Position numbers and translations under genes: made by a program
Shown: positions 1 to 7,873 of the stretch, in pieces
How the letters are laid out: every line of letters starts with the position of its first letter
How positions within the stretch are numbered: the first letter of the stretch is position 1
The notes under the pieces: generated by a model
Told to the model about the DNA's origin: nothing
Databases searched by the model: none
Seen by the model: the letters and a program-made list of their open reading frames with translations, nothing else
From: Chitinophagales bacterium
Lineage (GTDB): Bacteria; Bacteroidota; Bacteroidia; Chitinophagales; JADIYW01
Direction: 5' to 3'
NCBI GenBank assembly: GCA_023957235.1
Contig: JAMLHI010000002.1
Coordinates: 263,836-327,835, forward strand
Length of the DNA: 64,000 nucleotides

Positions 1-14
1 AGTTATTGAGCGCA

Positions 15-22
15 CAAAAATA
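15..22 (-). promoter_or_regulatory. candidate -7 box near left edge
   Basis: Read on the minus strand this is TATTTTTG, a match to the Bacteroidota -7 consensus TAnnTTTG. It lies in a 17-bp stretch (13-29) identical to the sequence around the purK -7 box near 62 kb. A minus-strand gene would have to begin at or beyond the left edge, and no start codon is visible before it, so this is only a suggestion. Confidence 0.2.
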
Positions 23-61
23 GAAACTAAATCTATAAAAACAATACCTATTTGAAAATTA

Positions 62-1495
62 TTACAGACTAAGTTCAATTCTTTTCTTCAACTCTTCAAC
101 CGAGTCTTTAAATTCCTCATCTGTATCAATTTGATCCCTGACAGCCTGACATGAATGAATAACAGTACTATGATCTCTTCCTCCAAAATGAGCTCCTATG
201 GCTTTCAATGAATTATTGGTGTACTGTTTTGCAAAGAACATAGATAATTGTCTAGCTTGAACGATTGGGCGTTTTCTTGTAGTCCCTTTTAACTTTTCAA
301 TAGATACATCAAAAAAATCACAAACCGTTTTCTGAATAGTTTCCATAGATATTTCTTTAGAAACATTTTTAATATACAACATCACTACCTTCTTGGCTAC
401 TTCTAAAGTAATCTCTTTCTTATTCAATGTGGACTCAGCCAATATTGTAGTGGTTGCCCCTTCAAGGTCTCTAACTGTCTTGAGATTATATGCTACAAAC
501 TCAATTACATCATAAGGCATTTCTATCCCATCTCTGTGTAATCTACTTTGAAGAATTGAAATTCTAGTATCGAAATCCGGCTCTTGAATATCTGCACTCA
601 ATCCCCATTTGAATCTAGACAACAACCTTTCTTCTATCCCATCAAGATCCTTAGGAGGCTTGTCAGTAGTCAGAATGAGTTGCTTGCCAGATTGATGTAA
701 ATGGTTAAATACATGAAAGAAAATATCTTGAGTCTTGGCTTTATTGGCAAAAAACTGAATATCATCTATTATCAACACGTCTATCATTTGATAAAAATGG
801 ACAAAATCATTGATATTGTTGTTTTTCAAAGCATCGATAAACTGATTAGCAAATTTTTCTGATCCTACATAAAGTACAGTCTTATTAGCATTCAGCACTT
901 TTGTATAATTACCAATAGCCTGAGCAAGATGAGTCTTACCTATTCCTACACTACCCCAAATGACCAATGGATTAAATGCAGTAGTACCAGGAGATTTGGC
1001 CACTGCCATACCAGCAGATCTAGCTAATCTATTACAATCACCTTCTACATAAGAATCAAAAGTATAGGAAGGATTTAATTGAGAATCAACATGTATTTTT
1101 TTTAATCCAGGGATAACAAAAGGATTTTTCACCATAGAACCTGGATACATATTGGAAAAAGACATCTCATTTATACCACTAGAACCTTCTCTACTATTGG
1201 GCATTTGTATTGTTGCAGGGCCAGATTTGTGATTATTTCCATTATCAACAATAATACGGTATTCTAATTTTGCATCATCTCCTAACTCTCGTTTGATTGT
1301 CTTTCTAAGCAAAGTCACATAGTGTTCTTCCAGCCATTCATAAAAGAATTGACTGGGCACTTGTATCGTCAAAACATTGTTTTCCAGCTTTACCGGCTTG
1401 ATTGGTTCAAACCAAGTTTTAAAACTGTTTAAACTGATGTTGTCCTTGATAATTGTCAGACAATTACCCCATACAAGTTCACACTTGTTTACCAT
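62..1495 (-). CDS. dnaA: chromosomal replication initiator protein DnaA
   Basis: This is the replication initiator that binds DnaA boxes at oriC and opens the duplex. The 477 residues have the expected order: an N-terminal helicase-loading domain (about 1-90), a variable linker, an AAA+ ATPase core with Walker A GSVGIGKTHL (about residue 180) and Walker B VLIIDDIQFF (about 240), and a C-terminal DNA-binding domain carrying the signature GGRDHSTVIHS. Length is normal for the family. It starts at an ATG and stands apart from the minus-strand 5'-nucleotidase genes. No cluster of DnaA boxes (TTATNCACA) was seen in the flanking non-coding sequence, so the origin does not appear to lie directly beside it. 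Confidence 0.98.
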   Translation of the reverse strand: MVNKCELVWGNCLTIIKDNISLNSFKTWFEPIKPVKLENNVLTIQVPSQFFYEWLEEHYVTLLRKTIKRELGDDAKLEYRIIVDNGNNHKSGPATIQMPNSREGSSGINEMSFSNMYPGSMVKNPFVIPGLKKIHVDSQLNPSYTFDSYVEGDCNRLARSAGMAVAKSPGTTAFNPLVIWGSVGIGKTHLAQAIGNYTKVLNANKTVLYVGSEKFANQFIDALKNNNINDFVHFYQMIDVLIIDDIQFFANKAKTQDIFFHVFNHLHQSGKQLILTTDKPPKDLDGIEERLLSRFKWGLSADIQEPDFDTRISILQSRLHRDGIEMPYDVIEFVAYNLKTVRDLEGATTTILAESTLNKKEITLEVAKKVVMLYIKNVSKEISMETIQKTVCDFFDVSIEKLKGTTRKRPIVQARQLSMFFAKQYTNNSLKAIGAHFGGRDHSTVIHSCQAVRDQIDTDEEFKDSVEELKKRIELSL

Positions 1496-1572
1496 ACTAC
1501 TACTACAATTTTAAGTTATAAATGCGTTACTTAGTAAAGGTGAATATTTTTTTCCTAAAATAAAAATTAAAT

Positions 1573-2499
1573 TTAGCTTTGATTTTTATCAACAATTACA
1601 GTATGAGATGTTGAAGAAATTTTTCTTAATTTTCCGAAAAATTTAACATTTAACCTCCCTAATTGAACACCTGCCCACCCCACTTGATGAATCACTACAT
1701 CCTCACCCATCTTATTCTTTCTGACATCAGCATTTTCCATAAAAGTATGAGTATGCCCTCCAATGATAATATCAATATTATAAGAATTTTCAGCTATATA
1801 TATATCGCTTACTTTATTTGTGTTATACTTATATCCTAAATGAGATAATAGAATTACAAGATCACATTTTTTATCTATTTTTAAATATGTAGCTATATCA
1901 TTTGCAATGCTTAAAGGCTCCTTATAAATGACTCCTTTATACAAGTCTTTGGGCACTAATCCATCTAATTCTACCCCCAATCCAAGCACTCCAACTCGAA
2001 TACCATTTTTAACAAATATCTCATACGATTTGATACTATTTTTTAAAATCGTATTTGAAAAATCATAATTTGAATTAATGAAAGAAAATTGTGCATTAAA
2101 TAATTGTCTGTACATATTTTCTATACCCCCATCAAAGTCATGATTGCCAATTGTAGCGGCATCATAACCCATCATACTCATCGCCTTCAATTCTGGTTCG
2201 CCGAGAAAAAAATTAAAATAAGGTGTGCCTTGAAAAACATCTCCTGCATCAAGTAATAATACTGGATTGCCTTCATTACGAATTTTATCTATCATTACTT
2301 TTCTAGCAGCTACACCTCCCAATCCAGGAAACTTTTTATCATTATCTGGGAAAGGGTCCAAATGACTATGAGTATCATTAGTGTGCAAAATTGTTAAACA
2401 GACTTCCTCTTTCTTTTTGGCGATTAAAGGTAAATTTCCTGAATATGCCATTAGCGAACCCAATCCTACTGTTTTTACAAAAGTTCTTCGACTACTCAT
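1573..2499 (-). CDS. Tat-exported metallophosphatase (5'-nucleotidase catalytic half)
   Basis: This is the calcineurin-like phosphoesterase half of a 5'-nucleotidase/UshA-type enzyme, which removes phosphate from nucleotides in the periplasm. The dimetal-site motifs are all visible: HTNDTHSH near residue 39, DAGDVFQGT, IGNHDFDGG, LSHLG and GGHTHT. The N-terminus, with SRRTFVK followed by a hydrophobic stretch, reads as a twin-arginine signal, so the protein is probably exported folded. It ends without the substrate-binding C-terminal domain, which is encoded by the gene just upstream in the same operon (8-bp overlap). The two products presumably act together. The split arrangement, as I recall it, is common in Bacteroidota. 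Confidence 0.9.
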   Translation of the reverse strand: MSSRRTFVKTVGLGSLMAYSGNLPLIAKKKEEVCLTILHTNDTHSHLDPFPDNDKKFPGLGGVAARKVMIDKIRNEGNPVLLLDAGDVFQGTPYFNFFLGEPELKAMSMMGYDAATIGNHDFDGGIENMYRQLFNAQFSFINSNYDFSNTILKNSIKSYEIFVKNGIRVGVLGLGVELDGLVPKDLYKGVIYKEPLSIANDIATYLKIDKKCDLVILLSHLGYKYNTNKVSDIYIAENSYNIDIIIGGHTHTFMENADVRKNKMGEDVVIHQVGWAGVQLGRLNVKFFGKLRKISSTSHTVIVDKNQS

Positions 2500-3223
2500 A
2501 TTGTACTCTTTTAGAATTATCTACTGGAATAGAATTTTGATATTTTTTCCAATATTTCAAAATTTCATCTCTAAACAATCTCCCTGATTTTTCTGCTTTT
2601 AATGGAATCAAAAAAGAGCATTGATCTCCTCCTTCAGCAATATAATTTATAGTACCCACTCTATACAACTTATCTTTTTGTATAGCTTGCCCTGCAATCA
2701 AAACACTACTTAATTCATTTGAGGCATTCATGACTATTTGAGCATGAGAAACTGGCCATGCACCCAATAAGCATGAATGTTGGAGCAATTGCTCCAGAAC
2801 ATTTCCTGGGATCTCCATCAAAACAAGCTCATTATCAAAAGGCATCAACTCATAAGCATCTTTGACCTGCAATACTCCTTTAGAAATAGACGGCACTCTT
2901 ATTCCTCCATAATTGGTAATCGCCATGTCAATAGGAATATTTTTTTCTAAATAATAATCATATACAATGTCTGCCATCATATTAGTCAAATTGGAACTGG
3001 GCTGCACTTTGAACAAATCTTCATTTAATATAGCAACAGTATCATTCATCTTTTCATCCAACTTGAACTTATAGACCTGAATAAAGGCATTCAATGATGA
3101 ATCTATACCTTCATTATGCTCAATAACAATATGTTGAGCTTCAGTATGAGTCAACTGTAATGTAGAACATGCAAGCAGTAACTCAATACAAAAAACAATA
3201 CTAATATATCTGAGCCACTTCAT
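2492..3223 (-). CDS. 5'-nucleotidase C-terminal domain lipoprotein
   Basis: This is the substrate-binding half of a 5'-nucleotidase as a separate 243-residue protein. It begins with a lipoprotein signal (hydrophobic run ending LLLAC, about residue 19), so it should be a membrane-anchored lipoprotein. The family region contains NYGGIR in place of the usual NGGGIR, the AYELMPFDNELVLMEI stretch, and EGGDQCSFL near the end, corresponding to the nucleotide-ring stacking region. It has no metallophosphatase domain; that lies in the following overlapping gene. It overlaps the upstream small membrane protein gene by 23 bp, so the three genes form one transcription unit. Confidence 0.88.
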   Translation of the reverse strand: MKWLRYISIVFCIELLLACSTLQLTHTEAQHIVIEHNEGIDSSLNAFIQVYKFKLDEKMNDTVAILNEDLFKVQPSSNLTNMMADIVYDYYLEKNIPIDMAITNYGGIRVPSISKGVLQVKDAYELMPFDNELVLMEIPGNVLEQLLQHSCLLGAWPVSHAQIVMNASNELSSVLIAGQAIQKDKLYRVGTINYIAEGGDQCSFLIPLKAEKSGRLFRDEILKYWKKYQNSIPVDNSKRVQYE

Positions 3224-3743
3224 TTTTTAAATACTTGAGACCCACATTGACTGGAATTTTATCAGCTGGAGTTGTTTCTACAAAATGAAAAATAGCATTT
3301 GCAAAATCCTGAGCAGTTGCATTCTCAGGCAATTTCTCTCCTATTTCATTCAACAATATTTTGGTTTGCTCCTTCACTTGTCTAAGCAATTGCCAGATAT
3401 CATCAGAAACATATATCTGCTGGGTCAAATTAAATTGAAATTCTGTATTGATATCTATTATTAATTTGTTTTTATACTCTTCTGAAGAGATATTCGTTAT
3501 AAAATTTCTAGCAACTAACTGTTGAGGGTGAACTCTTTCTAAAAATAAAGCAAGACGTTCATAGGCTTGAAATCGCAAGGGTAAAGAGATTTTCTGATTT
3601 TCTTTCATCACAAAATGTCTATTCATGATATTGAGTTTATTACTCTCTTCCATTAAAAACCTATTAATAACAAAATAAACCCCAAACAATACCACTAAAC
3701 TTGGAATTGTATATTGTAAAATTTCAAAAAAATGAATACTCAT
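3201..3743 (-). CDS. conserved hypothetical membrane-anchored protein
   Basis: This 180-residue protein has one N-terminal membrane segment (about 9-27) followed by a soluble, helix-rich domain that starts with a charged basic-acidic stretch and the run LPLRFQAYERLALFLERV. I recognise the general type as a conserved Bacteroidota protein without a known role, and no catalytic motif is visible. It is first in a three-gene unit with the split 5'-nucleotidase, overlapping the next gene by 23 bp. A TAnnTTTG promoter element ends five bases before the ATG, so the message is probably leaderless. Confidence 0.75.
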   Translation of the reverse strand: MSIHFFEILQYTIPSLVVLFGVYFVINRFLMEESNKLNIMNRHFVMKENQKISLPLRFQAYERLALFLERVHPQQLVARNFITNISSEEYKNKLIIDINTEFQFNLTQQIYVSDDIWQLLRQVKEQTKILLNEIGEKLPENATAQDFANAIFHFVETTPADKIPVNVGLKYLKNEVAQIY

Positions 3744-3748
3744 AATTA

Positions 3749-3756
3749 CAAAGGTA
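3749..3756 (-). promoter_or_regulatory. -7 promoter element of the 5'-nucleotidase operon
   Basis: Minus-strand TACCTTTG matches the Bacteroidota -7 consensus TAnnTTTG. Only five bases separate it from the ATG at 3743, so transcription should start at or next to the start codon. Confidence 0.55.
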
Positions 3757-3828
3757 ATCTTTGAATTCTAGTATAAGCAAGAACTTTTTATTTTCTTTGC
3801 TGTTGAGTTTTAAAAAAGATAAAATAAA

Positions 3829-4164
3829 ATGCAACATCCTAATATTCAGCTTTCTCCTTCTGCCATCAAAGAAATTAAAAGATTGATATCAGATGAAAAT
3901 ATTCCTAATGAAAAATATTTGAGATTAGGTGTAAAAGGAGGAGGATGTGCTGGCTTTAGCTATATATTAGAATTTGATTTACCGAAAAATACGGACTATC
4001 TTTTCAATATTGAAGGAATTAATATTGCCCTAGATAAAGCACAAGATATATATATAACTGGGTCAATAATAGATTTTAAAATCGGACTAGATAATAGAGG
4101 TTTTGTCTTCAATAATCCCAATGCAGACACAACTTGTGGCTGTGGAACTTCATTTTCTGCCTAA
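3829..4164 (+). CDS. A-type iron-sulfur carrier protein (IscA/SufA/ErpA family)
   Basis: This 111-residue protein delivers Fe-S clusters to apo-proteins in the cytoplasm. The three conserved cysteines are present: one in GGGCAGFSY (about residue 40) and a C-terminal pair in TTCGCGTSF. Length and fold signature (LRLGVKGGGCAGFSY, then DNRGFVFNNPNA) fit the HesB/IscA family. It is transcribed divergently from the 5'-nucleotidase operon and stands alone before HU; no suf or isc genes are adjacent. Which family member (IscA, SufA or ErpA) it is cannot be decided from the sequence. Confidence 0.93.
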   Translation: MQHPNIQLSPSAIKEIKRLISDENIPNEKYLRLGVKGGGCAGFSYILEFDLPKNTDYLFNIEGINIALDKAQDIYITGSIIDFKIGLDNRGFVFNNPNADTTCGCGTSFSA

Positions 4165-4284
4165 AATTCATATTTTTTAGCATTTTTTGAATAAATTTTC
4201 CCTTTTTTACTTGGATTTTTCAAATTAGAAATTAAATTTGTTAACATATTTATTAATATTATTTTAACCTATAAATAATTTAAC

Positions 4285-4560
4285 ATGAACAAAGGAGATT
4301 TAATTAAATCTGTTTCAGAAAAAGCAGGTATTTCTAAGACTCAAGCATCTGATGCTTTAAACGCAGTACTTGGTAGCATTTCAGATTCATTGGCTGCTGG
4401 CGACAAAGTTACATTAATTGGCTTTGGTACTTTTTCTGTTTCTGAACGTGCAGCTCGTACTGGAAGAAACCCTGCAACTGGAAAAGCTATAAAAATTGCA
4501 GCTAAAAAGCAAGTGAAATTTAAAGCAGGAAAAGAGTTGGACGATGCTGCTAATGCATAG
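4285..4560 (+). CDS. HU-family DNA-binding protein
   Basis: This is a histone-like nucleoid protein of 91 residues, the usual length for HU. It begins MNKGDLIKSVSEKAGISK, has the dimer core GDKVTLIGFGTFSV, and carries the DNA-intercalating arm region RAARTGRNPATGKAI followed by a basic C-terminus. It is monocistronic, followed by two closely spaced hairpins that look like tandem terminators. Confidence in the family is very high; HU versus a specialised paralogue cannot be told apart. Confidence 0.97.
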   Translation: MNKGDLIKSVSEKAGISKTQASDALNAVLGSISDSLAAGDKVTLIGFGTFSVSERAARTGRNPATGKAIKIAAKKQVKFKAGKELDDAANA

Positions 4561-4600
4561 TACAATTCTACCTATGTTTTAAACTAATCACTGACTACGA

Positions 4601-4622
4601 ACAAAAAGCTAATGCTTTTTGT
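4601..4622 (+). terminator. hairpin downstream of HU
   Basis: A perfect 9-bp stem (ACAAAAAGC / GCTTTTTGT) with a 4-nt loop lies about 40 bp after the HU stop. Its right arm contains a short T run, so it could act as a first terminator or a 3'-end stabiliser. Confidence 0.5.
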
Positions 4623-4635
4623 GCTTTCAATGTAT

Positions 4636-4669
4636 AATGAGGTCGATTTTTGTCGATCTCATTTTTTTT
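4636..4669 (+). terminator. Rho-independent terminator after HU
   Basis: AATGAGGTCGA pairs with TCGATCTCATT (11 bp with one G-U), has a 6-nt loop, and leads straight into eight T residues. It is a textbook intrinsic terminator in the plus direction. Confidence 0.85.
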
Positions 4670-4920
4670 GTTTCAAATCTACCGTACCGATACAACACTC
4701 TTAAAAAAAACAAGGTGCATCAGATAATTTTTAGAAAAATTGTAACCTTTCCAAAGTAAAGGACTCTATATACTTTAGATACTATAATAAAATGAAAAAC
4801 AAATTATCTCTTTCCAATATTAGCATATTAGTTGGAGTTTCAAAAATATTATACTAAAGAATAAGTAATCAAGAAAAACAATTAATAAAAGGCAGAATTA
4901 TCACAGATAATTATATCAAT
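4670..4920. other. AT-rich intergenic region before the sigma factor
   Basis: Together with the HU terminators this makes a 360-bp gene-free stretch. The part after the second terminator is AT-rich with no credible reading frame, RNA gene or TAnnTTTG element; it presumably holds the promoter of the sigma factor operon in an unrecognised form. Confidence 0.4.
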
Positions 4921-5571
4921 ATGAAAACAAAGCAACTCTCTGATTTAGAAATTATCCATCTCGTATTGAATGGTGAAAAGCCTATGTACGAGTTAATCGT
5001 CAGAAGATATAATCCATATTTATATAAGATTGGTAAAACCTATCATTTCACTCATGAAGACACAATGGATATCATGCAAGACACCTTTGTTGCTACCTAT
5101 AAAAATCTAGAAAACTTCAAAGGTCATTCCTCTTTCAAAACATGGATTGTCAAAATCATGGTAAATAACTGCTTTCAAAGACGTGAAAAACTATCCTTTA
5201 AAAAAGAAATACTAAAAGATATGAATGATGTCCATGAAACATCCAAGCCTCTATTTTCTGGAATGGTAAAAGATATTCATCACCAACTACACAATAAGGA
5301 ACTAGCTAGCATCATTGAAAATACTTTATCAAAGATTCCAGAATCCTATAGAATCGTTTTTACATTGAGAGAAATTGAAGAAATGAGTGTAGCGGAGACT
5401 GCTGAGATACTAGGAATATCAAGCTCCAATGTTAAAGTTAGGCTCAATAGGGCAAAAACAATGCTGAGGGAACATATTGAAAAAAGCTACACTCCTATAG
5501 AGCTTTTTGAATTTAATTTAATTTACTGTGATGCCATGGTGGAAAGAGTATTTAAACAACTAGATAAATAA
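4921..5571 (+). CDS. ECF-type RNA polymerase sigma factor
   Basis: This is a 216-residue sigma-70 family protein of the ECF class. Region 2 spans about residues 15-80 (NPYLYKIGKTYHFTHEDTMDI, then FKGHSSFKTWIVKIMVN), and region 4 about 130-185 (IPESYRIVFTLREIEEMSV followed by the helix-turn-helix ETAEILGISSSNVKVRLNRAK). A short tail (about 186-216) follows. No anti-sigma gene is adjacent; instead the next gene, 2 bp downstream, is folE, then a flavin reductase. Control may therefore be transcriptional or exerted by a distant partner. Confidence 0.93.
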   Translation: MKTKQLSDLEIIHLVLNGEKPMYELIVRRYNPYLYKIGKTYHFTHEDTMDIMQDTFVATYKNLENFKGHSSFKTWIVKIMVNNCFQRREKLSFKKEILKDMNDVHETSKPLFSGMVKDIHHQLHNKELASIIENTLSKIPESYRIVFTLREIEEMSVAETAEILGISSSNVKVRLNRAKTMLREHIEKSYTPIELFEFNLIYCDAMVERVFKQLDK

Positions 5572-5573
5572 AG

Positions 5574-6218
5574 ATGATGATAAGTATATCAAACGAATAT
5601 TACGACAAGACAAATATTGAAACTCCTATTTGCAAAGGGGCAATAGAGGTAGATGATTTAGAAAAAATTGACAAGATAGCATACCATTTTGAAGAAATCA
5701 TGAGCACTTTAGGCTTAGATTTACAAGATGATAGCTTAAAAGATACTCCGCTAAGAGTAGCAAAAATGTATGTTCAAGAAATCTTCAGCGGACTCAACCC
5801 TAAAAATTTTCCTAAAATAAACTTATTTGATAACAAGTATGGATACAGTAATATGCTGGTAGAAAAGGACATTACGCTTTACTCAAATTGTGAACATCAT
5901 TTTGTGCCCATCATAGGAAAAGCTCATATTGCATATATACCGAAAAACAAAGTCATAGGCTTATCAAAAATCAACCGATTAGTGCAGCATTTTGCACAAA
6001 GGCCTCAAGTACAAGAACGATTGACCATGCAAATAGGCGAAGCATTGAAAGATTTACTTCAACTTGATGACGTGGCAGTAGTCATTGAGGCCGATCACCT
6101 TTGCGTAGCTTCCCGTGGTATCAGAGACACAAAAAGCTCCACTACGACTGCTTATTTTTCAGGGAAATTTGAAAATGAAAACATCAAACAAGAATTTTTG
6201 TTATACCTAAACAAATAA
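5574..6218 (+). CDS. folE: GTP cyclohydrolase I
   Basis: This enzyme converts GTP to 7,8-dihydroneopterin triphosphate, the first step to folate and tetrahydropterins. It has 214 residues with the family landmarks: DTPLRVAKMY near residue 60, the zinc-site stretch SNCEHHFVPIIGKAHIAY, GLSKINRLV, HFAQRPQVQERL, and the later zinc-ligand segment ADHLCVASRGI followed by TTTAYFSG. An acidic N-terminal extension of about 35 residues precedes the core. It sits 2 bp after the sigma factor gene and 10 bp before the flavin reductase gene, so the three should be co-transcribed. Confidence 0.97.
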   Translation: MMISISNEYYDKTNIETPICKGAIEVDDLEKIDKIAYHFEEIMSTLGLDLQDDSLKDTPLRVAKMYVQEIFSGLNPKNFPKINLFDNKYGYSNMLVEKDITLYSNCEHHFVPIIGKAHIAYIPKNKVIGLSKINRLVQHFAQRPQVQERLTMQIGEALKDLLQLDDVAVVIEADHLCVASRGIRDTKSSTTTAYFSGKFENENIKQEFLLYLNK

Positions 6219-6228
6219 ATTATTTATC

Positions 6229-6894
6229 ATGTCACACATAGTCAAAATTAAGTCAATAAAACACCTTACACACGACATTTTACAAATCGAATTAAATAAA
6301 CCTAAAGGATTACAGTTTCACCCTGGTCAGGCAGTTGATTTTGCCATTAATGAACCAGGATGGGAAAAGGAATGGCGCTCATTTACATTTACATCTTTAC
6401 CAGAAGATGAAAATATCGAATTTAACATTAAGACATATCCATCTCATAATGGTGTCACTAATAGGCTTCTATCCAAAAGAATCGGAGATGAGATACTGAT
6501 TGGTGATGTATATGGAGATATCGCTTATAAAGGAGAAGGAATTTTTATCGCTGGAGGAGCTGGATATACCCCTTTTGCTGCTATCTTAAAAGATTTGCAT
6601 CAAAAAGGATTGCTCAAAAACAACAAGTTTATTTTTGCTAATAAGACTGTAGCAGATATTGCTCTTAAAAATGAGTTTGAGCAACTTTTAGACAAAAACT
6701 TTATCAATGTACTTTCTGATGAAAAAGTAGAAGGATATGAACATGGGTTTGTCACTGCCGAAATAATTAAAAAACAGATAGAGGGACATCAATATTTTTA
6801 TCTCTGTGGACCACCGCCAATGATGGATGCAGTCGGCAAACAGCTAGCTTCATTGGGAATTAACGATGAACATATAGTGAAGGAAGGATTTTAA
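6229..6894 (+). CDS. FAD/NAD(P)-binding oxidoreductase (ferredoxin reductase-like)
   Basis: This 221-residue flavoprotein of the ferredoxin-NADP reductase superfamily moves electrons between NAD(P)H and a partner via FAD. The FAD-binding motif WRSFTFTSLP lies near residue 48, the nucleotide-binding glycine loop IFIAGGAGYTPFAAI near residue 105, and the C-terminal LCGPPPMMDAV near residue 195. There is no fused ferredoxin or globin domain, so the electron partner is unknown. It is the last gene of the sigma factor-folE operon and is followed by a clear terminator. Confidence 0.88.
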   Translation: MSHIVKIKSIKHLTHDILQIELNKPKGLQFHPGQAVDFAINEPGWEKEWRSFTFTSLPEDENIEFNIKTYPSHNGVTNRLLSKRIGDEILIGDVYGDIAYKGEGIFIAGGAGYTPFAAILKDLHQKGLLKNNKFIFANKTVADIALKNEFEQLLDKNFINVLSDEKVEGYEHGFVTAEIIKKQIEGHQYFYLCGPPPMMDAVGKQLASLGINDEHIVKEGF

Positions 6895-6915
6895 TAAAAT
6901 ACATCAATAAAAACG

Positions 6916-6951
6916 AAGAGCTTAGGAATACTATCTTAAGCTCTTTTTTTT
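6916..6951 (+). terminator. Rho-independent terminator of the sigma factor-folE operon
   Basis: AAGAGCTTA pairs with TAAGCTCTT (9 bp) around a loop of about 12 nt and runs into seven T residues, 21 bp after the flavin reductase stop. Confidence 0.85.
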
Positions 6952-7015
6952 GAAATAAAATCTTTCTTTAAAACTTATAGTCTTTTGTAACTATATGATT
7001 TTATTATCGTTTTGG

Positions 7016-7128
7016 CAGCTTTGATAGGGCTGGGAAACAGAACCACAATAGTTGATTCTAGCACTGCTGCTGAATAGAAGTATAACTATTGAATTTTGTA
7101 CTTTACTCCAGTTCTTGCAAAACTGCTT
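7016..7128. repeat. long imperfect inverted repeat beside the toxin-antitoxin pair
   Basis: Two arms fold on each other: CAATAGTT (7046-7053) pairs perfectly with AACTATTG (7084-7091), and outside it the 19-nt arms beginning GCAGCTTTGATAGG on the left and ending GCAAAACTGC on the right match at about 14 of 19 positions. No gene is visible inside. The shape (long imperfect palindrome next to a small toxin-antitoxin cassette) recalls integron attC sites, but the strict attC core GTTRRRY is not met. Confidence 0.45.
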
Positions 7129-7138
7129 GTTATAGCCA
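7129..7138 (+). repeat. inverted 10-bp motif, left copy
   Basis: GTTATAGCCA at the right foot of the imperfect palindrome recurs inverted as TGGCTATAAC at 7864-7873, so the two copies bracket the toxin-antitoxin genes. Confidence 0.4.
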
Positions 7139-7153
7139 GACCTTCTTAAATCA

Positions 7154-7456
7154 TTACAGTTGAAGTGTCAATTTTAAATGTCCACCAAGTCCTTGTTGAA
7201 CTATTTTCATTAATGTTGAAAGGCGAATGTCGGATGCGTTGTTTTCAATTCGTGAAATATAAGATTTGTTTGTTCCACACTTCTCTGCAAGTTCTTCTTG
7301 TGTCATACCGAGTTTTGTTCGTGCTTCTTCAAGCAAAACACCAAGTCTAAATGCTTCAAACTGTTGCTCCCATTCTTCACGTTTGGGCTGCCCTTTTTTA
7401 CCATACTTTTTGTCAAGTATTTGGTCTAATGTCGTGATATTACTTTTTGCTTTCAT
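7154..7456 (-). CDS. HigA-type antitoxin, XRE family
   Basis: This 100-residue protein has a C-terminal helix-turn-helix of the XRE/Cro type: VLLEEARTKLGMTQEELAEK followed by the recognition helix region CGTNKSYISRIENNASDIRL. The basic N-terminal half probably contacts the toxin. It follows and overlaps by 17 bp a RelE/HigB-like toxin gene, the toxin-first order typical of higBA. Such antitoxins bind and neutralise the toxin and, by analogy, repress their own promoter. Confidence 0.88.
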   Translation of the reverse strand: MKAKSNITTLDQILDKKYGKKGQPKREEWEQQFEAFRLGVLLEEARTKLGMTQEELAEKCGTNKSYISRIENNASDIRLSTLMKIVQQGLGGHLKLTLQL

Positions 7457-7784
7457 TTTGATATTCCTCCATTATTTTAAGTGCTTTTTCTAATTCTTGT
7501 TTTGGTGTCTTTTGAGTCTTCTTTTGAAAAGCATTTCCAAGAACTACTATGTTTCCTTTGTCAAAGAATGAGAAAATGCGAAAAATATTATTTCCAACTT
7601 CAACTCTTATTTCATAAAGTCCTTTCGTGCCTTCTAAATGCTTAAAATATTTTTCAGGGATTTGTCGAGTCACCCGAATTAAGTTTAGTGTCCATTCAAT
7701 TTTTGCTTGAACGTTTTCAGGTTGCACCTCGTAAAAATCTAGAAAATAATTTTTATAAGCAATTACTTGTCTGTCATAAGTCAC
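7440..7784 (-). CDS. HigB/RelE-like toxin (phage-derived Gp49 family)
   Basis: This 114-residue protein of the RelE/HigB superfamily would cleave mRNA on the ribosome. Recognisable parts are the helical start with WTLNLIRVTRQIPEKYFKHL, then the strand pair LYEIRVEVGNNIFRIFSFF, and IVVLGNAFQKKTQKTPKQEL near the end, the usual conserved tail of this family. The reading frame has no ATG near its start. The only reasonable initiation codon is the GTG at 7784, which lies four bases after a -7 promoter element, so translation would begin on a leaderless mRNA. The antitoxin gene follows with a 17-bp overlap. Confidence 0.88.
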   Translation of the reverse strand: MTYDRQVIAYKNYFLDFYEVQPENVQAKIEWTLNLIRVTRQIPEKYFKHLEGTKGLYEIRVEVGNNIFRIFSFFDKGNIVVLGNAFQKKTQKTPKQELEKALKIMEEYQNESKK

Positions 7785-7788
7785 ACTG

Positions 7789-7796
7789 CAAAGTTA
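7789..7796 (-). promoter_or_regulatory. -7 element of the toxin-antitoxin promoter
   Basis: Minus-strand TAACTTTG matches TAnnTTTG and ends four bases before the GTG start of the toxin gene, implying a leaderless transcript. Confidence 0.55.
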
Positions 7797-7863
7797 ACTA
7801 TTTAGACAACTATTTCCAAATTTATTTTTAGTCAATTTACATTGAATAGTCGCCCATTAGCAT

Positions 7864-7873
7864 TGGCTATAAC
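7864..7873 (-). repeat. inverted 10-bp motif, right copy
   Basis: TGGCTATAAC, the reverse complement of 7129-7138. TGGCTAT also pairs with ATAGCCA at 7883-7889 to give a local 7-bp hairpin. Confidence 0.4.

Noticed and set aside
1496..1572. Origin of replication beside dnaA
   Set aside because: Only 77 bp of noncoding sequence lie upstream of dnaA and no DnaA boxes (TTATNCACA) were seen there or downstream of it.
7016..7138. True integron attC site
   Set aside because: The palindrome is present, but the conserved GTTRRRY core is not matched (GTTATAG) and no integrase or second attC-like copy was seen; kept only as a finding.
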